Source: Microdochium bolleyi
Taxonomy: Eukaryota; Ascomycota; Sordariomycetes; Xylariales; Microdochiaceae
Assembly: GCA_001566295.1 (NCBI GenBank)
Contig: KQ964245.1
Span: forward strand, 1,865,524-1,929,523
DNA: 64,000 nucleotides
Direction of reading: 5' to 3'
Part shown: positions 32,047 through 42,823 of the stretch, piece by piece
How positions within the stretch are numbered: the first letter of the stretch is position 1
Layout of the letters: every line of letters starts with the position of its first letter
Program-made: the position numbers and the translations under genes
The notes under the pieces: model-generated
Database searches by the model: none
Told to the model about the DNA's origin: nothing
The model's input: the letters and a program-made list of their open reading frames with translations, nothing else

Positions 32047-33125
32047 ATGACAGAAGGCGTGCAAGCCCCCGAGGACGCCGCGGCTGCCCGTGCTGCCGAG
32101 CAGGCTCGCATCCGCAAGGAGCGGCGCGAGGCCAAGATCAAGGCTGGCGGCTCCGCTCGCCTCAACAAGATCACCGGTTTGGGAGGAGGCATCCCTCGCG
32201 GTTAGTACTTTCTTCTTCTCCAAATAATCAATGTATGATCGCTAACTCGGATACCCTCCGCGTAGATGCTCCAGTCCAGCCCGCACCTTCAGCGCCGTTG
32301 GCCACACAAACGGCGGCACCTCAAGCAACACCAGCTTCCAACGCTCATGCCGATCCTGACGAGGTCGACATTTCGCAGCATTTCTACAAGCCCGAGACCA
32401 CCGCTCGTATCCCCAGCGATCCCACCAACCTATCCGAGAACCAACTTCGCCAGATGATGCTCGGCATGGACCCTTCCATGGGGGCGAACACGCCACCACG
32501 GAATCCGTTCGGGCCCGGAGGAGCTCAGGTGCCGGGGATGGAAGGAATGCAGGAGGATCCCATCATGAAGATGATGAGCCAGATGATGTCCGGCGGCATG
32601 CCAGGCGCGGATGGCCAGAACCCCTTTGCCGGCACATCTCTGGACGGCCTGTTCGGCGCTGCCGCTGGTGCTGGTGGCATGCCGGCGAACCCTTTCGCGC
32701 AGGCCCAGCAGGCTGTCGTGCAAAAGACAGCCAACCTCTGGCGCATCCTACATGCCGTCTTCGCCATCGGCCTCGGCCTGTACGTGGCCATGTCGACCAC
32801 CTTCACGGGCACCAGGGAGGAACGGGACAACGGCACGATCGAGAGCACCGGCGCGTTTGGCGCGCGGAGCGTCGACGAGACCAAGGCTTACTTCTTCTAC
32901 CTCTTCACTTCCATCGAGGCCGTCCTGCTGACGTCGCGCTTTTTCTTGGAAAAGGACCGCGCGCCGCCGACGGGCTGGGTTTGGACGGTCAGTGGTTTCC
33001 TCCCATCTCATATCCAGGGCTACCTTAAGCAGGGACTGTCGTACGGTCGGATCCTGAGCACGATCCGCAGCGATGCACTCGTCTGTGTGTTTGTTATGGG
33101 CGTCTGTGCCTGGCTACGATCGTGA
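32047..33125 (+). CDS. GET2: GET complex subunit GET2
   Basis: ER membrane receptor subunit for tail-anchored protein insertion, which captures the Get3-client complex and works with Get1. Exon 1 at 32047-32200 and exon 2 at 32266-33125 are separated by a 65-nt intron (GTTAGT...GCGTAG), for 337 aa. The cytosolic N-terminus has the Get3-binding RKERREAKIKAGG element followed by RLNKITGLGGG. A Pro/Ala/Gln-rich linker and a Met/Gly-rich stretch (KMMSQMMSGGMPG) come next. The C-terminal half has about three hydrophobic helices, starting near LWRILHAVFAIGLGLYVAMS, continuing with YFFYLFTSIEAVLL and ending with DALVCVFVMGVCAWL. Exon 1 is in frame with open sequence upstream to 31801, but 32047 has the family-like start. 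Confidence 0.88.
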
Positions 33126-33631
33126 GTAGGGATGGAGGAGTGGCACATGCTCTCAAGCCTCCGGCGTAAAGCAGAAGTTGTCGCAGGGATAATACAAATT
33201 ATTGTGTAGCCACCAACTCGTTCACAGGACATACCAGGTCTTGAGCTGTTTCAGATTGTTCATTAAGTTCTTGGAAGTGCTTTCTACGTCGAGTTAAGGT
33301 AGACTACCTTGGATGCCAGACATATATCTGCACATTATTTGAATCTTGAAGTAAGGCGACGGTACCGGAGCTCGATACAGCGACAAAAGATGGTGAAACT
33401 TGACACCAAAAACAAACTAAGAGCTTCTTGCCGGGCGGTATCAACACTACAACGCCTCCGCGAGAGGCATGGTAATCCTGCAAACGACTACACGTAACAG
33501 CAGCAACAACGATAATAGACCAAAACCAGCAACCCACATCTGCACCGCGCCTTACCTGTCATAGACAACATCACCAGGGGCCGGCTCAACAAGCAACAAC
33601 GACCGGCTGCCCACCATTCTCTTGAACGTAA

Positions 33632-33714
33632 CGCCGAGAGCCGGAGTCGAACCAGGCATCACCCATGGTACGATCTGTAACGTATGAGTATTCTAACCGT
33701 TGAACTATCTCGAC
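33632..33714 (-). tRNA. tRNA-like gene 1, intron-like anticodon loop, isotype undetermined
   Basis: An 83-nt cloverleaf can be folded on the minus strand. Acceptor GTCGAGA pairs fully with TCTCGGC (one G-U), followed by discriminator G. D-arm GTTC/GAAT has loop AACGGTTA, and T-arm CCTGG-TTCGACT-CCGGC has one C-C mismatch at the base. The A box (TAGTTCAACGG) and B box (GGTTCGACTCC) of Pol III are intact. The anticodon stem CTCAT/ATGGG encloses 17 nt rather than 7, suggesting a 10-nt intron. Within it ACG can pair with CGT, leaving a 3-nt ACC bulge like a tRNA 3' splice site. Position 33 reads C, not the invariant T. The nominal anticodon GTT (Asn) is therefore doubtful. No T-run terminator follows closely. 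Confidence 0.6.
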
Positions 33715-34135
33715 TTTGTTGCTTTGCCTTGCTTGTTTGTTGGCAACGATTATTCCCACGGCGCGGCAGCAAGTGCGTGCAGGATTGCTAAGCATCCTAG
33801 TGTCCAGGAAACATGAGAAGTATAATCAACAGGAAGATGAACGCATAAGAGAGGGTTGGATATGGAGGGGTCACAGGACAGACTCGAATCAACGGCATAT
33901 CTCAAGTCCTAACCAAGCCGGTGAAGCTGCTACGTACGAGATCACCACGAGGGTATCCGTACTCAAACCTCCGGCCCGACTCTGCCTGACCCCACGAACA
34001 CCGGTACGATGCCGCCCACACCCACCCGCTTCGTATGGGGAACGAGGACAAGTCCCGAATGACAAAAAACAAACACAACCAGCAATCCAGTGTTATGAGA
34101 TGCAGCAGCAGAGCAACAGGTAGGGAAACTTTGAT

Positions 34136-34221
34136 CGCCGAGAGCCGGAGTCGAACCAGGCTTCTCCCATGGTACGAATTCTACAACGTTTGGGGATTCT
34201 AAACCGTTAAACTATCTCGAC
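34136..34221 (-). tRNA. tRNA-like gene 2, related copy, isotype undetermined
   Basis: An 86-nt cloverleaf nearly identical to tRNA-like gene 1 in the acceptor stem, D-arm, T-arm (including the same C-C mismatch) and discriminator G. The D-loop is one base longer. The anticodon region differs: the stem is CCCAA/ATGGG (last pair A-A mismatched) around a 19-nt loop. That loop again contains ACG...CGT and the bulge ACC. Position 33 would again be C and 34-36 GTT. Conserved Pol III A and B boxes suggest transcription. Divergence confined to the anticodon arm may mean an unusual intron-bearing tRNA, or decay after duplication. Confidence 0.55.
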
Positions 34222-34574
34222 TTGTGTGTGTGTGTTTTCCCCTCTCCTTGCCAGCCTCATGCACGTCTGGTTCAGCTTGCTTCGAAGTGCTTCCGTCGAC
34301 TTATATCCATGACTGTGGATCCCTGAAAAGCGGGGCCCGCTCTACACAACACGGCAATGATGACTACGGACTTGCTTGAAGCCTTTGGCACCGAGTGACC
34401 TTGAGTATGGGTACTTTTTCGAAGAAGGTGATGTATACCGCTTGGTCTATCATGTTTATATGTCGATGTGAAACTTGAAGAGGTGTACAAGAAGGAGAAA
34501 TATGTAAGGTCTCGTACAGTCGGTTTTGTTTCGTACAGTGTGTCCTCGCGCTAGCCTTTTCAGACCTTCTGGTT

Positions 34575-36286
34575 TCACGGCTTCAGCGCTGTCGCGAGGA
34601 CAGGTCCCAGCCAGCCGCGTACGCGTCCCTTGTTCTCGAGCACACAGGTGAAGACGACGGCCGTGCTGGCGGCAAAGACCAGAGTCTCGCGCCACTGCTT
34701 GTCCCACGCGTACCGGCGGGGCAGCAGCGTGGCCATGGCCCGCGGCGCGACGAAGAGCCCAAAATTGGACGCCCGACCCGGCTTCTCGAGCAGGATGCTC
34801 CAGCCGCACAGCGCGCAGCCCGTGCCGATGCAGATGCCGCCGTCGATCTTGTTCCTCGATGCGGGGTCCGTGCCGAGAACGTGCGGGCCGACGCGCGTGC
34901 GTGCGAGGCAGACACCGTAGTAGAACAGGGCTATGAAAGAGCCCAGGAAGGCGGACGAGCGTGTGGCTGACAGGATCGCTTTGCGAACCGATGCGAACCC
35001 GGGGCTTCGCGCGACTAGGATCAGATTTAGGGGCAAGTATGTCGCCATGGCCCACTTGAAGGATTTCAGAAACCTCGCGAGGGCATGGTATTCACAGGAC
35101 GGCCCGCGGCCCATGTGTACCATCTCGCACGGAAACGGGATTGCTACTGCTGGATCTCCCCAGGCCAGGGGCCACTTGTACTCGTGACACATCTCCTGCA
35201 GCACGGAGGCCTGACCGGTGTCCTCGCCGTAGCGAAGCTCGCCAGTTCGGCACCGCTGGAGGACTTTGACGAGGCGCAGGTCGACTGCCGCGGCGGACTT
35301 GATCCAGCTGTAGTATGCCTTCCGCAGCCTATATGGGTGGTAGATCCACGCCCACATGATGAACGAGCATGATGTCGCAAACATTGCCGGATCTGCGAGC
35401 TTCGAAAGGAGTATTTCGATCTACAAGAGTTAGCAATAGATCGAGCCACAGATTGTATAAGAAGTCGACTTACCGCAGTCCACTCTTTACCTGCGGCAAG
35501 CCGCCGCTGTTTCCTCCGCGCCCAAAGCTCACCGACTATCACATCTAAAGCCCTTGTTACTGCGAACAGGGTGAGGTCCAGACTCCGTCCGGCATATCTG
35601 ATGGTCTTCTCCTGCGGTCCCGGCGTGTATTCGGAGTTCTCAACGACCGTGGCCGAGAATGCCTCGCTAGGTTTCGACTGAAGGAGCGTTAGGCTGAGCC
35701 AAGACGCTATGAATGTAGCGAACCATCGTGACAACCTGAGTCACTGGTCAGCATCACTGTATCGGTATGAGAGGACTGGTCAAGCTCGTGCTTATGGGAC
35801 CACCAGCCAGAAACTCACCTGGTGCGAGCTACTGAGGACAAGCTCTGCGCCCACTTGTTCAGCGCCTTTGATAATAAGACCTATCTCGCCATGTCAGCTC
35901 GTTGTCAACAAATGCAGAGTCGAGCCAGCGTTGGGAATACTCTGACATACCTCCAGAAGCGTCGAACCCCCTGCCAGTGCTGCGCAGAACGTTGGAAACC
36001 TGCGAATATCGAATCCTCCGCGTAGGAGCCGTAGCAAGGCAACAGGAAACGGCTCGCGAGGTTCGCAGCAAGCATCGCCGGAGCTCTTGGCCTTTCGTCT
36101 TTGCCGTAACCTCGTGATGTGCTGCAGCACAAGAGTCAGGATCCTGGGCGCAACGGCAGATCCGTAGCCTAGGAAGAAGGCACGCAGGACTGGCCGAAGA
36201 AGCACCGGGACGGGATCCTCGAGCTTCCGCAGCCGGCTCACGTGACGTCCGGGACTGGGGATCGCCATGCCCGAAGGGGCGGCCAT
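34575..36286 (-). CDS. TMEM135-like integral membrane protein
   Basis: Multi-pass membrane protein similar to TMEM135, which is linked to peroxisomes, mitochondria and lipid storage in animals. Four exons: 36286-35951, 35880-35819, 35735-35474 and 35420-34575, for 501 aa. All introns are 53-83 nt with good donors (GTATGT, GTGAGT, GTAAGT) and acceptors. The second exon has only 62 nt. Hydrophobic segments include ALRLLRGGFDIRRFPTFCAA, WFATFIASWLSLTLL, MFATSCSFIMWAWIY, SFIALFYYGVCLA and TLVFAASTAVVFTCV. TMEM135-type features are KSFKWAMATYLPLNLI and the final ETLVFAASTAVVF block. The family call rests on layout and short motifs, so the function is inferred only by analogy. Confidence 0.72.
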
Positions 36287-38493
36287 GAACTCGGACTCCG
36301 TTTAAGATGCTTTCGTGGTTGCAACAAAGAGGTGAGAATCGCGTCTCAGCTTGTCGCGATGAGTTCCAGAAAGTATAGCCGAGGCGGCGGGTGGATGGTG
36401 ATGAAGCCCGAGAGTTACCGTGATGCAATGTAACGTCGACGCTGCGAAGGCGTGCAAGGTTGTGATCTCCCGGATCTGGTGGCTGTCGACGTGAAAACTA
36501 CGTGCAGATTACCAGCTCAGGGGGTGATGAAACTCTAATCCACGCGATAGTGACCGGCTTCGCGAACGCGTGCGGCGGGGGAGAGCAACAGCAGTACAAC
36601 GCCGGAGGGTTGAACAAGATGTTGACGGTCCAACACTAGTGCACGCTCACAGAAGAAGGGAATGCCGTCGTTCCAAGGCTGTGTGGCAGCTACTGATTAG
36701 CCGATGTATCGCCCTTGCGCGGAACTGCTAGCACGCGCGGGGGAGAGCTCATTAGCGAGGCGTTTCGTCGCAAGGTCGGGCCGGGCAGGACTGTCTGCAA
36801 GGGGAGATCGTGTATGATGGCCAACACGCAAGAGCTACGTCAAGATTGTTCTAAGAAAGTTGGGGGCCATTGTGCCCGACTTTGATGGGGCCCCAGGGAG
36901 AATCAGATGCCAAAAGTTGACTGCTCGGCTCGAGCTGTACGGTAGCTGGCCCGAAGCGGTTACGCGCGACCGAGACGCGGGTCTGGGAACTCTGGGGAAG
37001 GAGCAACTCCGTAGCGTGATTACGTACTCCATCGTTGGTCATCGCTGGGCACGTCCTTGGTGAGAGGGCGACTTCAGCTGGGCTGATAATCGACAGAACA
37101 GTTCTGTTGTTACGTCAGAGCCGACGCGGCTTGGGTGGAGCGTCCAGTTTCATCTCAAAGACGGCTGCCACTCAAGTGGCGCGTAGCCATGCCGTTGATG
37201 TCCACGGAGTACTGTATTCCGAAGACATAGTACCTACTTGGTACACAATATCAGCAGAACAGGCGGGGCGGCTGGGGCCCATCCAGGCACGCCGCATGCA
37301 TTGTTCCGGTGAGGGAGCTCTGCAGAGGAGCGGGTGCAGCTCACCCCTGCTGCGCAGCATGAAGACACCGGTAATTAGTTCTGCACGAAGAATGGCCGTC
37401 CGCATCTCCATGATCCCTAACCCTTCATGAAGCATAACGTCCAATCCAATCTTGTGCATGGTGGTTGCACGCCAAACTGCTGCGACTCAGAGTGCATGCA
37501 TTACGTGGGGTCTTGCGGCTTTCTGCACGGCGGAAGTTGTCTTTGGTTGGCTTGGGGGATACGTGAGAGGATTGTGTCACGAGTGCCTCAACCCGCAGGA
37601 TCCACGCCGTCGATCACACCTGTGGGCAGCAGAAGATGGGACGACGGGCTGAGGCAACCGGGCGCGGTGCAAGTGGCACCGCCCATCGAGGGTCTTGGCG
37701 GTGACAGCTGCATGGTTGACAGGCGGCATGAAGAATGGAGCTCGGCTGCAGCTATAATGCTGCTGCTGTCAACTTGTCGCTGCTTTGACAGCTCGCCTGT
37801 CATCTCACCAATGCGACATTAGCAGACCAAGGTCTGTGTTTCTATACCAAGGATGGACATTTAGCGAGTTGTTCTGGAAGAGCTCCGCGTGGCATGACCT
37901 CGTGCGGAAATAGCCTGACAGGCACGGAGATGTCGCATAGGGGTCACTCGAGGGGGGCTTCCAAGATGCTTCCCCGTCTCAGATCTGGCATCAGGGGGCA
38001 CTTGAGCAGAACACCTCAAACAGAGAGCGGAGAGGGACCAGGGTGCTGGCTCCAAATCAGTAACTGAGTGTTGCATCCTGGTTAATACTCCGCCGATGGG
38101 AAGATGAAGCCAGTCGTGCGAACCATTCTCTTGTCCTTCTTTCATCTCAAGTCTGGATGGGCCGTTGGCGGCGAGCTAGTACTTAAGATGGAGAGCCTGA
38201 GATGTGAGATGCGCGCGTGCTCGAGCTCCGGGTCCGTCTTCCGGCCGGTTGTCTGTGCTCATTTTAGCATGTGATTGCTGTCGTTCTTGTTGGTGGTTTG
38301 AGAGAGAGACAGGAGCGCAGGTGGATCCCCCTGGCCAGCGCTGCAAGTCCCGCTCCGTGCGGCTCTCTGCCCGCTGAACAAGAGGCTCGCTTAGGTCACG
38401 GGTGACATCTCATCGCCTGCGGAACACGGCGTCGCATCAACGACGCAGGAGCGCTGCAATCTCACGGACATGAGGCGTTGCGGCCAAGCAACG

Positions 38494-38640
38494 AGACTGG
38501 GGAGAGTCGTGTCATGTTGGACGGCTGCTCCGCACAGGGGCCAGGCGCTGCAGGCTGTCAGGGAAGAAAGAGAGGTGTGGGTTAACCTTACCCAGGCCGT
38601 CATCTCCTTGTCCCTGACGGGGTGACACGACTCTCCAGTC
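38494..38640. repeat. Nested inverted repeat (fold-back element, 147 bp)
   Basis: Outer arms at 38494-38514 and 38623-38640 are complementary over 18 bases with a 2-nt bulge (core GGAGAGTCGTGTCA against TGACACGACTCTCC). Inside, GTCAGGGA (38557-38564) pairs with TCCCTGAC (38611-38618), and TGGGT (38578-38582) pairs with ACCCA (38590-38594) around a 7-nt loop. The three pairings are correctly nested, so one strand could fold into a long interrupted hairpin. About 40 nt on the left side stay unpaired. Candidates are a small-RNA precursor, a miniature inverted-repeat element remnant or a structured regulatory element. Confidence 0.55.
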
Positions 38641-39916
38641 TTCCTGTCACTCTCTCGATGCCAGCAGCACTCCGTATCGGGAAACCCGGCGGAATATCCA
38701 GCATGCAACATCGACACTGCCCTCCGGCATAATACAGGTATATTTAGACTGACACGCGTGTGACATGTCCGTGTGGGTTCTCCGAGGAAACGAAGGTGCC
38801 AGAACGGCACGGTCTACACACACACACCCACAAATGATTCGCTCATTAAACAACAGTGCTGCTCTGATGCTGACTACCTCGGTAGGTCCCTATTGAAGCC
38901 TGTGTTTATATGTTCGACGTCCTAAAACGGAGTACTCCTCGCTGGAGGCTAGAAGAATACTCGACGGAGAGGCTCGAGTGGGCATAACTTGGCTGCCCAG
39001 GCACGCTCAGCTGCCACGCCACCGGCGACGTCCTCCATGCATCTGTATTGCCTGTCTCGTCTCATCTCCAGCCTGCGTGTCTGGAGCCTCCTGGCTCGAT
39101 GACGAGCAGGCAGCCTGCATCTGTCGCATAAGCTGGCTGACCCACAGGCATCCTACCCCGTGGACGCTCGAGCGCGGCTGACTCTCTTGCCGGCCCGAGT
39201 TGCTGCGTGCTGCCAGCCTCCATCCCCGTTGTGTCGCCGTCCGAGGCTTTGTCCCCTGGTGGACTACTCAGGTAGGTCTGGCTTGCCTTCCAAGGTCCCT
39301 TGAGGTACTGAGATGACCCTGCTGGCGCTGCTGTGCGGGCAGGGGTCCGCTGGAGTCATCTGGCCGGGGAGTAGTCGAGAGAGATCGGGCAGCGCAATAA
39401 CAAGTCCTGCCCCAGAGTTCAGGCGCTGGACCCGCTCTCCACACCACCACCTGTTGGCGATGCTTGGGCAGGACCTGTCCCCTGCTATTGTGCCCTTCAG
39501 CGGGCGCGTGCCCACATTTCCACCGCCGAGCTCTCCGTTGCAGGGCAGGGCGGGCCCCGGCCTTGACAAGAGGCACACAATAGCGACGCAGTTATTACTG
39601 CTCCTCCCCAGCCGGCCAAGTCGTGTCTCACACATCTTCAACCATCTTGCCGCCTCCACCACCACATCCTCCGCCACGCCGCTCCTCTCCTCAACAATCC
39701 CAACGCCGCCGCCGCCGCCTGCCCTCGTCAGTCCCCGACGGCTCTGCCCCGTCTGCACCCGATACCTTCGACGGCTCCCCTACGCGACGAGCACGACGAG
39801 CCGCACCCGCAGGAAACCGGGGACAACCCTGCAAGCCAAATCCATCACGCTGCCCGCATCCTCGGCTCGGCCGCGCCCGGGTCAACACTTTCGACAGCAT
39901 CACCGCCGAGGCACAC

Positions 39917-39945
39917 ACCACCACCACCACCACCACCACCACCAC
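39917..39945 (+). repeat. (ACC)n trinucleotide repeat
   Basis: About nine perfect ACC units plus a partial one, in the putative leader or promoter of the bHLH gene. It is a simple microsatellite and likely length-variable between strains. Confidence 0.85.
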
Positions 39946-40401
39946 GCTGCCTCTTTTCCGGCGATCAGGCCACAAGCAACTTCACTACGGGTCTGGGCCT
40001 CCTTCGACGAACCTGCGCAAGTCGGTCTGCTCGCTTGGCGGTCTGCATCCTCTCGAGTCCGGCTCCCAAAACTTTGACGGACGACTCGCAGCCTGGTTGC
40101 TTGGCGCCAAACACGATGAGATAGGCCTCCGCAAGACAACAGCGGCTTGAGCAAGCTCGCACCAGCACCCGCACACGCGGGTAGTCACGATATAGCATAT
40201 AGCCTCGGCACCACAAGCTTCACTTCGCCAACTTTTACAGTCATGCAACACACCTGAGACGACACACCTCAAGCTGGCGACTTTCGCTGTCCGAACCGAA
40301 ACTTACGCGCTTATCCCTTCGAGATCAGCATACAGTGATCGGCATTTCCTCTTGTATCGTAAATAGGAACCTGCACCGTTATCCACATCATCGAGCCTCT
40401 C

Positions 40402-42133
40402 ATGCTAGCCACAGAGCGTCCCAGGATGGGTTCCTCACGGCCGCCACATGGCGATATGCCATTTAATTGTATGTGCCAGTCTGCTGGCAGCTCCCGCCCA
40501 TTTGCCGCACTCTAGGGTTTCGATCGATTACTGATCCTCGCGCTTTACAGATGACTTCCCTGATCACAATGATTTCGGAATGCCTCCTGAGCCGCCTCGT
40601 GGCGAGCCGCTACTTACGCAAACCGACTCGCATATGCTCATGAACTTTTTCCAAGACGTCAACTCGAACCAGTTCAACTTCTCCTTTGGCGAAGGCCTCA
40701 GCTTTAGTGATGACTGGATGAATTTGCCTCCGACTTTCATGGGCTCGTCTACCTCTTTTGGGCAGCAGCCAGCACAACCGTATTCTTCGGTACCACCCGA
40801 TCTGCTTGGTCTAGACACTACCGATGTCAACAATGTTTATCTCTTCGGCGAGTCATTACCATCGCCGCACACGCCGCACACACCACATACACCACACACA
40901 CCTATACAGCAACATTACCCGCAACAACCACAACAACTACACCATCGTCCAATAACACACTCGCAACCACAACATCACACGTCACCGCATTATCCTCCAC
41001 CTCCTCCGCCACCACAACATCGGCCACAACCGCAATACCCAGGAATACAACAGCAACATCACCAGATACACCAGTCACATTCACAATCGCAAGTTGCATT
41101 GCAGGATCAGTCGGCCCAGCAAGATATTGCAGCAGTGCTTACCGCGATGGGTAGCGGGAACCAAAACGGGCACAACCAAGGAGGCCATAGGATAATACAG
41201 CAGCAGAATGGCCGGCCCACACCATTCAGATCACCGACGGAGCCGATCCGCCCTACCATCCAGCAGCACTTTGGACTTCAGCGGCAGGCGAGTCACCCAG
41301 GACCTCATGCTGAGGAAGACGCGGACAAGTTGTTCACCAACATGGTCTTGGGCAACCACCACATGCGGCAGAACCAACATCCAGAGGAGAGGACCGAGCT
41401 GATGTGGGGCTCAGATGCCAGTTTTGACAAGGCCCAGGGCTACATACCGTCATCACACAACGAGACCGGAGAGGCACTCGAGCAGGAGCGCCTGCAGTAT
41501 ATCAAGTGTTTCAGCCTCAACAAGAGCGCAGCGAATACTCAGCCATCCAGCCCCAACCCTGGGGTGGGCGAGAGCTCTTTTGCTTCCAATGGCCACCTCG
41601 GCGTTGTTCCCGAGGCAATCGAAGGAGACGGCCCAATGCCGCCGACGAAGCGCCGCAAGAGTAAAGCCAAGGTAGACATCAGCGGAAGTACAAGTAACGA
41701 GCCGCCAACCTTTCAGGCCAAGCCGCCCCCACCTCCGCCGCCACCCAAGAAGCGCAAGCCGAAGACCGAGTCCAATGGTGCCAGCGCTGGCCCCTTTACT
41801 GGCCCCTCCGCAGCTGCAGCTGCAACTTCCAGTATAGCAGCACCTGCTGTGCCCTCGGAGACGCCCAAGCGTAAGCGCCCGAGCGCCTCGGCCAAGCCGA
41901 CCCGTGAGAACCTGACGGACTCGCAAAAGCGTGAAAACCACATCAAGAGCGAGCAGCGGCGGCGGGGCGCCATCAAAGAGGGCTTCGACGGGCTCATGGA
42001 GATTATCCCGAACCTCAAGGCTGGCGGGTACAGCAAGAGCATGACGCTGGGTATGGCGGGCGACTGGCTGCAGAAGCTGATCGACGGCAACAGCGCGCTG
42101 GCCGGGCAGCAGCAGCAGCAACAACATCCGTAG
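40402..42133 (+). CDS. bHLH transcription factor with Gln/Pro/His-rich N-terminus
   Basis: Basic helix-loop-helix DNA-binding protein. Exon 1 ends at 40468 (T|GTATGT) and exon 2 runs 40551-42133. The 82-nt intron splits a Tyr codon giving PFNYDFPDHNDFG. In-frame ATGs at 40402 and 40426 give 549 or 541 aa; the correct one is not decided by sequence. The N-terminal half is low-complexity: a 9-bp repeat codes PHT four times near residue 120, followed by Gln/His/Pro tracts. There is a basic NLS-like TKRRKSKAK, then poly-Pro and KKRKPK. The bHLH spans about residues 468-525 (RENHIKSEQRRRGAIKEGF...loop...SKSMTLGMAGDWLQKLIDGN), with E/R residues for E-box contact. A poly-Gln tail ends the protein. 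It is of the fungal Ino4/Hpa-like type; its targets are unknown. Confidence 0.85.
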
Positions 42134-42823
42134 CGGGAATGTGCAATGAATGAACGATGATGACGCGCTCTGCGAAGCTGGTAAAAGGGCCCACTCCTTG
42201 TCTGTTACGCAAACCGGACAAGCAAGAGAGAGAGAAAGGTCTCCCCAGATAAGGACAAGAAGCCCTGTTGGGGAAACCGAGCATCGATAATGTAATTTTG
42301 TCACTTAGGAACGACAGTAGGAGGAAAGATGGACCCTCATACCCAATATATACCAGCAGAATTCTATGCTCTCTGACAACAAACGATCAATCTTTGCCAT
42401 CGTCGTGACACGGATCCGGGAGTGCCGGGGTTCGTGAGTATGGCGTTGTCGTCTGATCTGGACGACTTGACAATGTACCCAAGGGCTGATATGGCGGCAA
42501 AGCAAAGCCCTTATCCGAAGATCTGGTGAGGTCTCTGGGACGCCTTTCGCTCTTGGTAGCTGTGAACGGACGGCTGCGGAGGAAAAAGAAAGAGAGAGCG
42601 GGCGAAATGAGGGAGAGGGAGGCACGGGTGTACGTCACCGTGGGCGTCCGGATCACCTGCACATGTCATCTGTCAAGTGTGGTATGTTTGTCTTTGCTTC
42701 CCGGGACGTCTATTTACTTTGCGACCGGCCTGTATACACAGATATGTGCTTCCTCGCATGTCTCTTGCGGCAAGATGCTGAAGGTCCTCCTTGATATCAC
42801 GAGCACCACTCCCCCGCGCATCT
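42134..42823. other. Convergent intergenic region
   Basis: About 0.69 kb between the bHLH and polymerase genes, holding both 3' UTRs. The segment 42560-42640 is purine-rich (GA-rich) on the plus strand. No gene signal was seen. Confidence 0.45.

Larger units (their letters stand above)
33126..34574. other. Intergenic region hosting two tRNA-like genes
   Basis: About 1.45 kb between the convergent GET2 and TMEM135-like genes. Apart from the two tRNA-like genes listed separately (both on the minus strand, about 420 bp apart), no feature is evident. Confidence 0.5.
36287..40401. other. Long gene-free region (4.1 kb)
   Basis: Between the divergent TMEM135-like and bHLH genes. It includes the nested fold-back at 38494-38640 and a (ACC)n run at 39917-39945. 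The part from about 39250 to 40400 is CT/CA-rich and may be a long 5' leader of the bHLH gene. Open frames here are low-complexity (His/Thr/Pro/Arg) and without family features. A long regulated promoter for the transcription-factor gene is a reasonable reading. Confidence 0.5.

Noticed and set aside
39313..40077. 254-codon plus-strand open frame with a His run
   Set aside because: The His run is translation of the (ACC)n repeat on another reading; the rest is low complexity. More likely leader or promoter of the bHLH gene.
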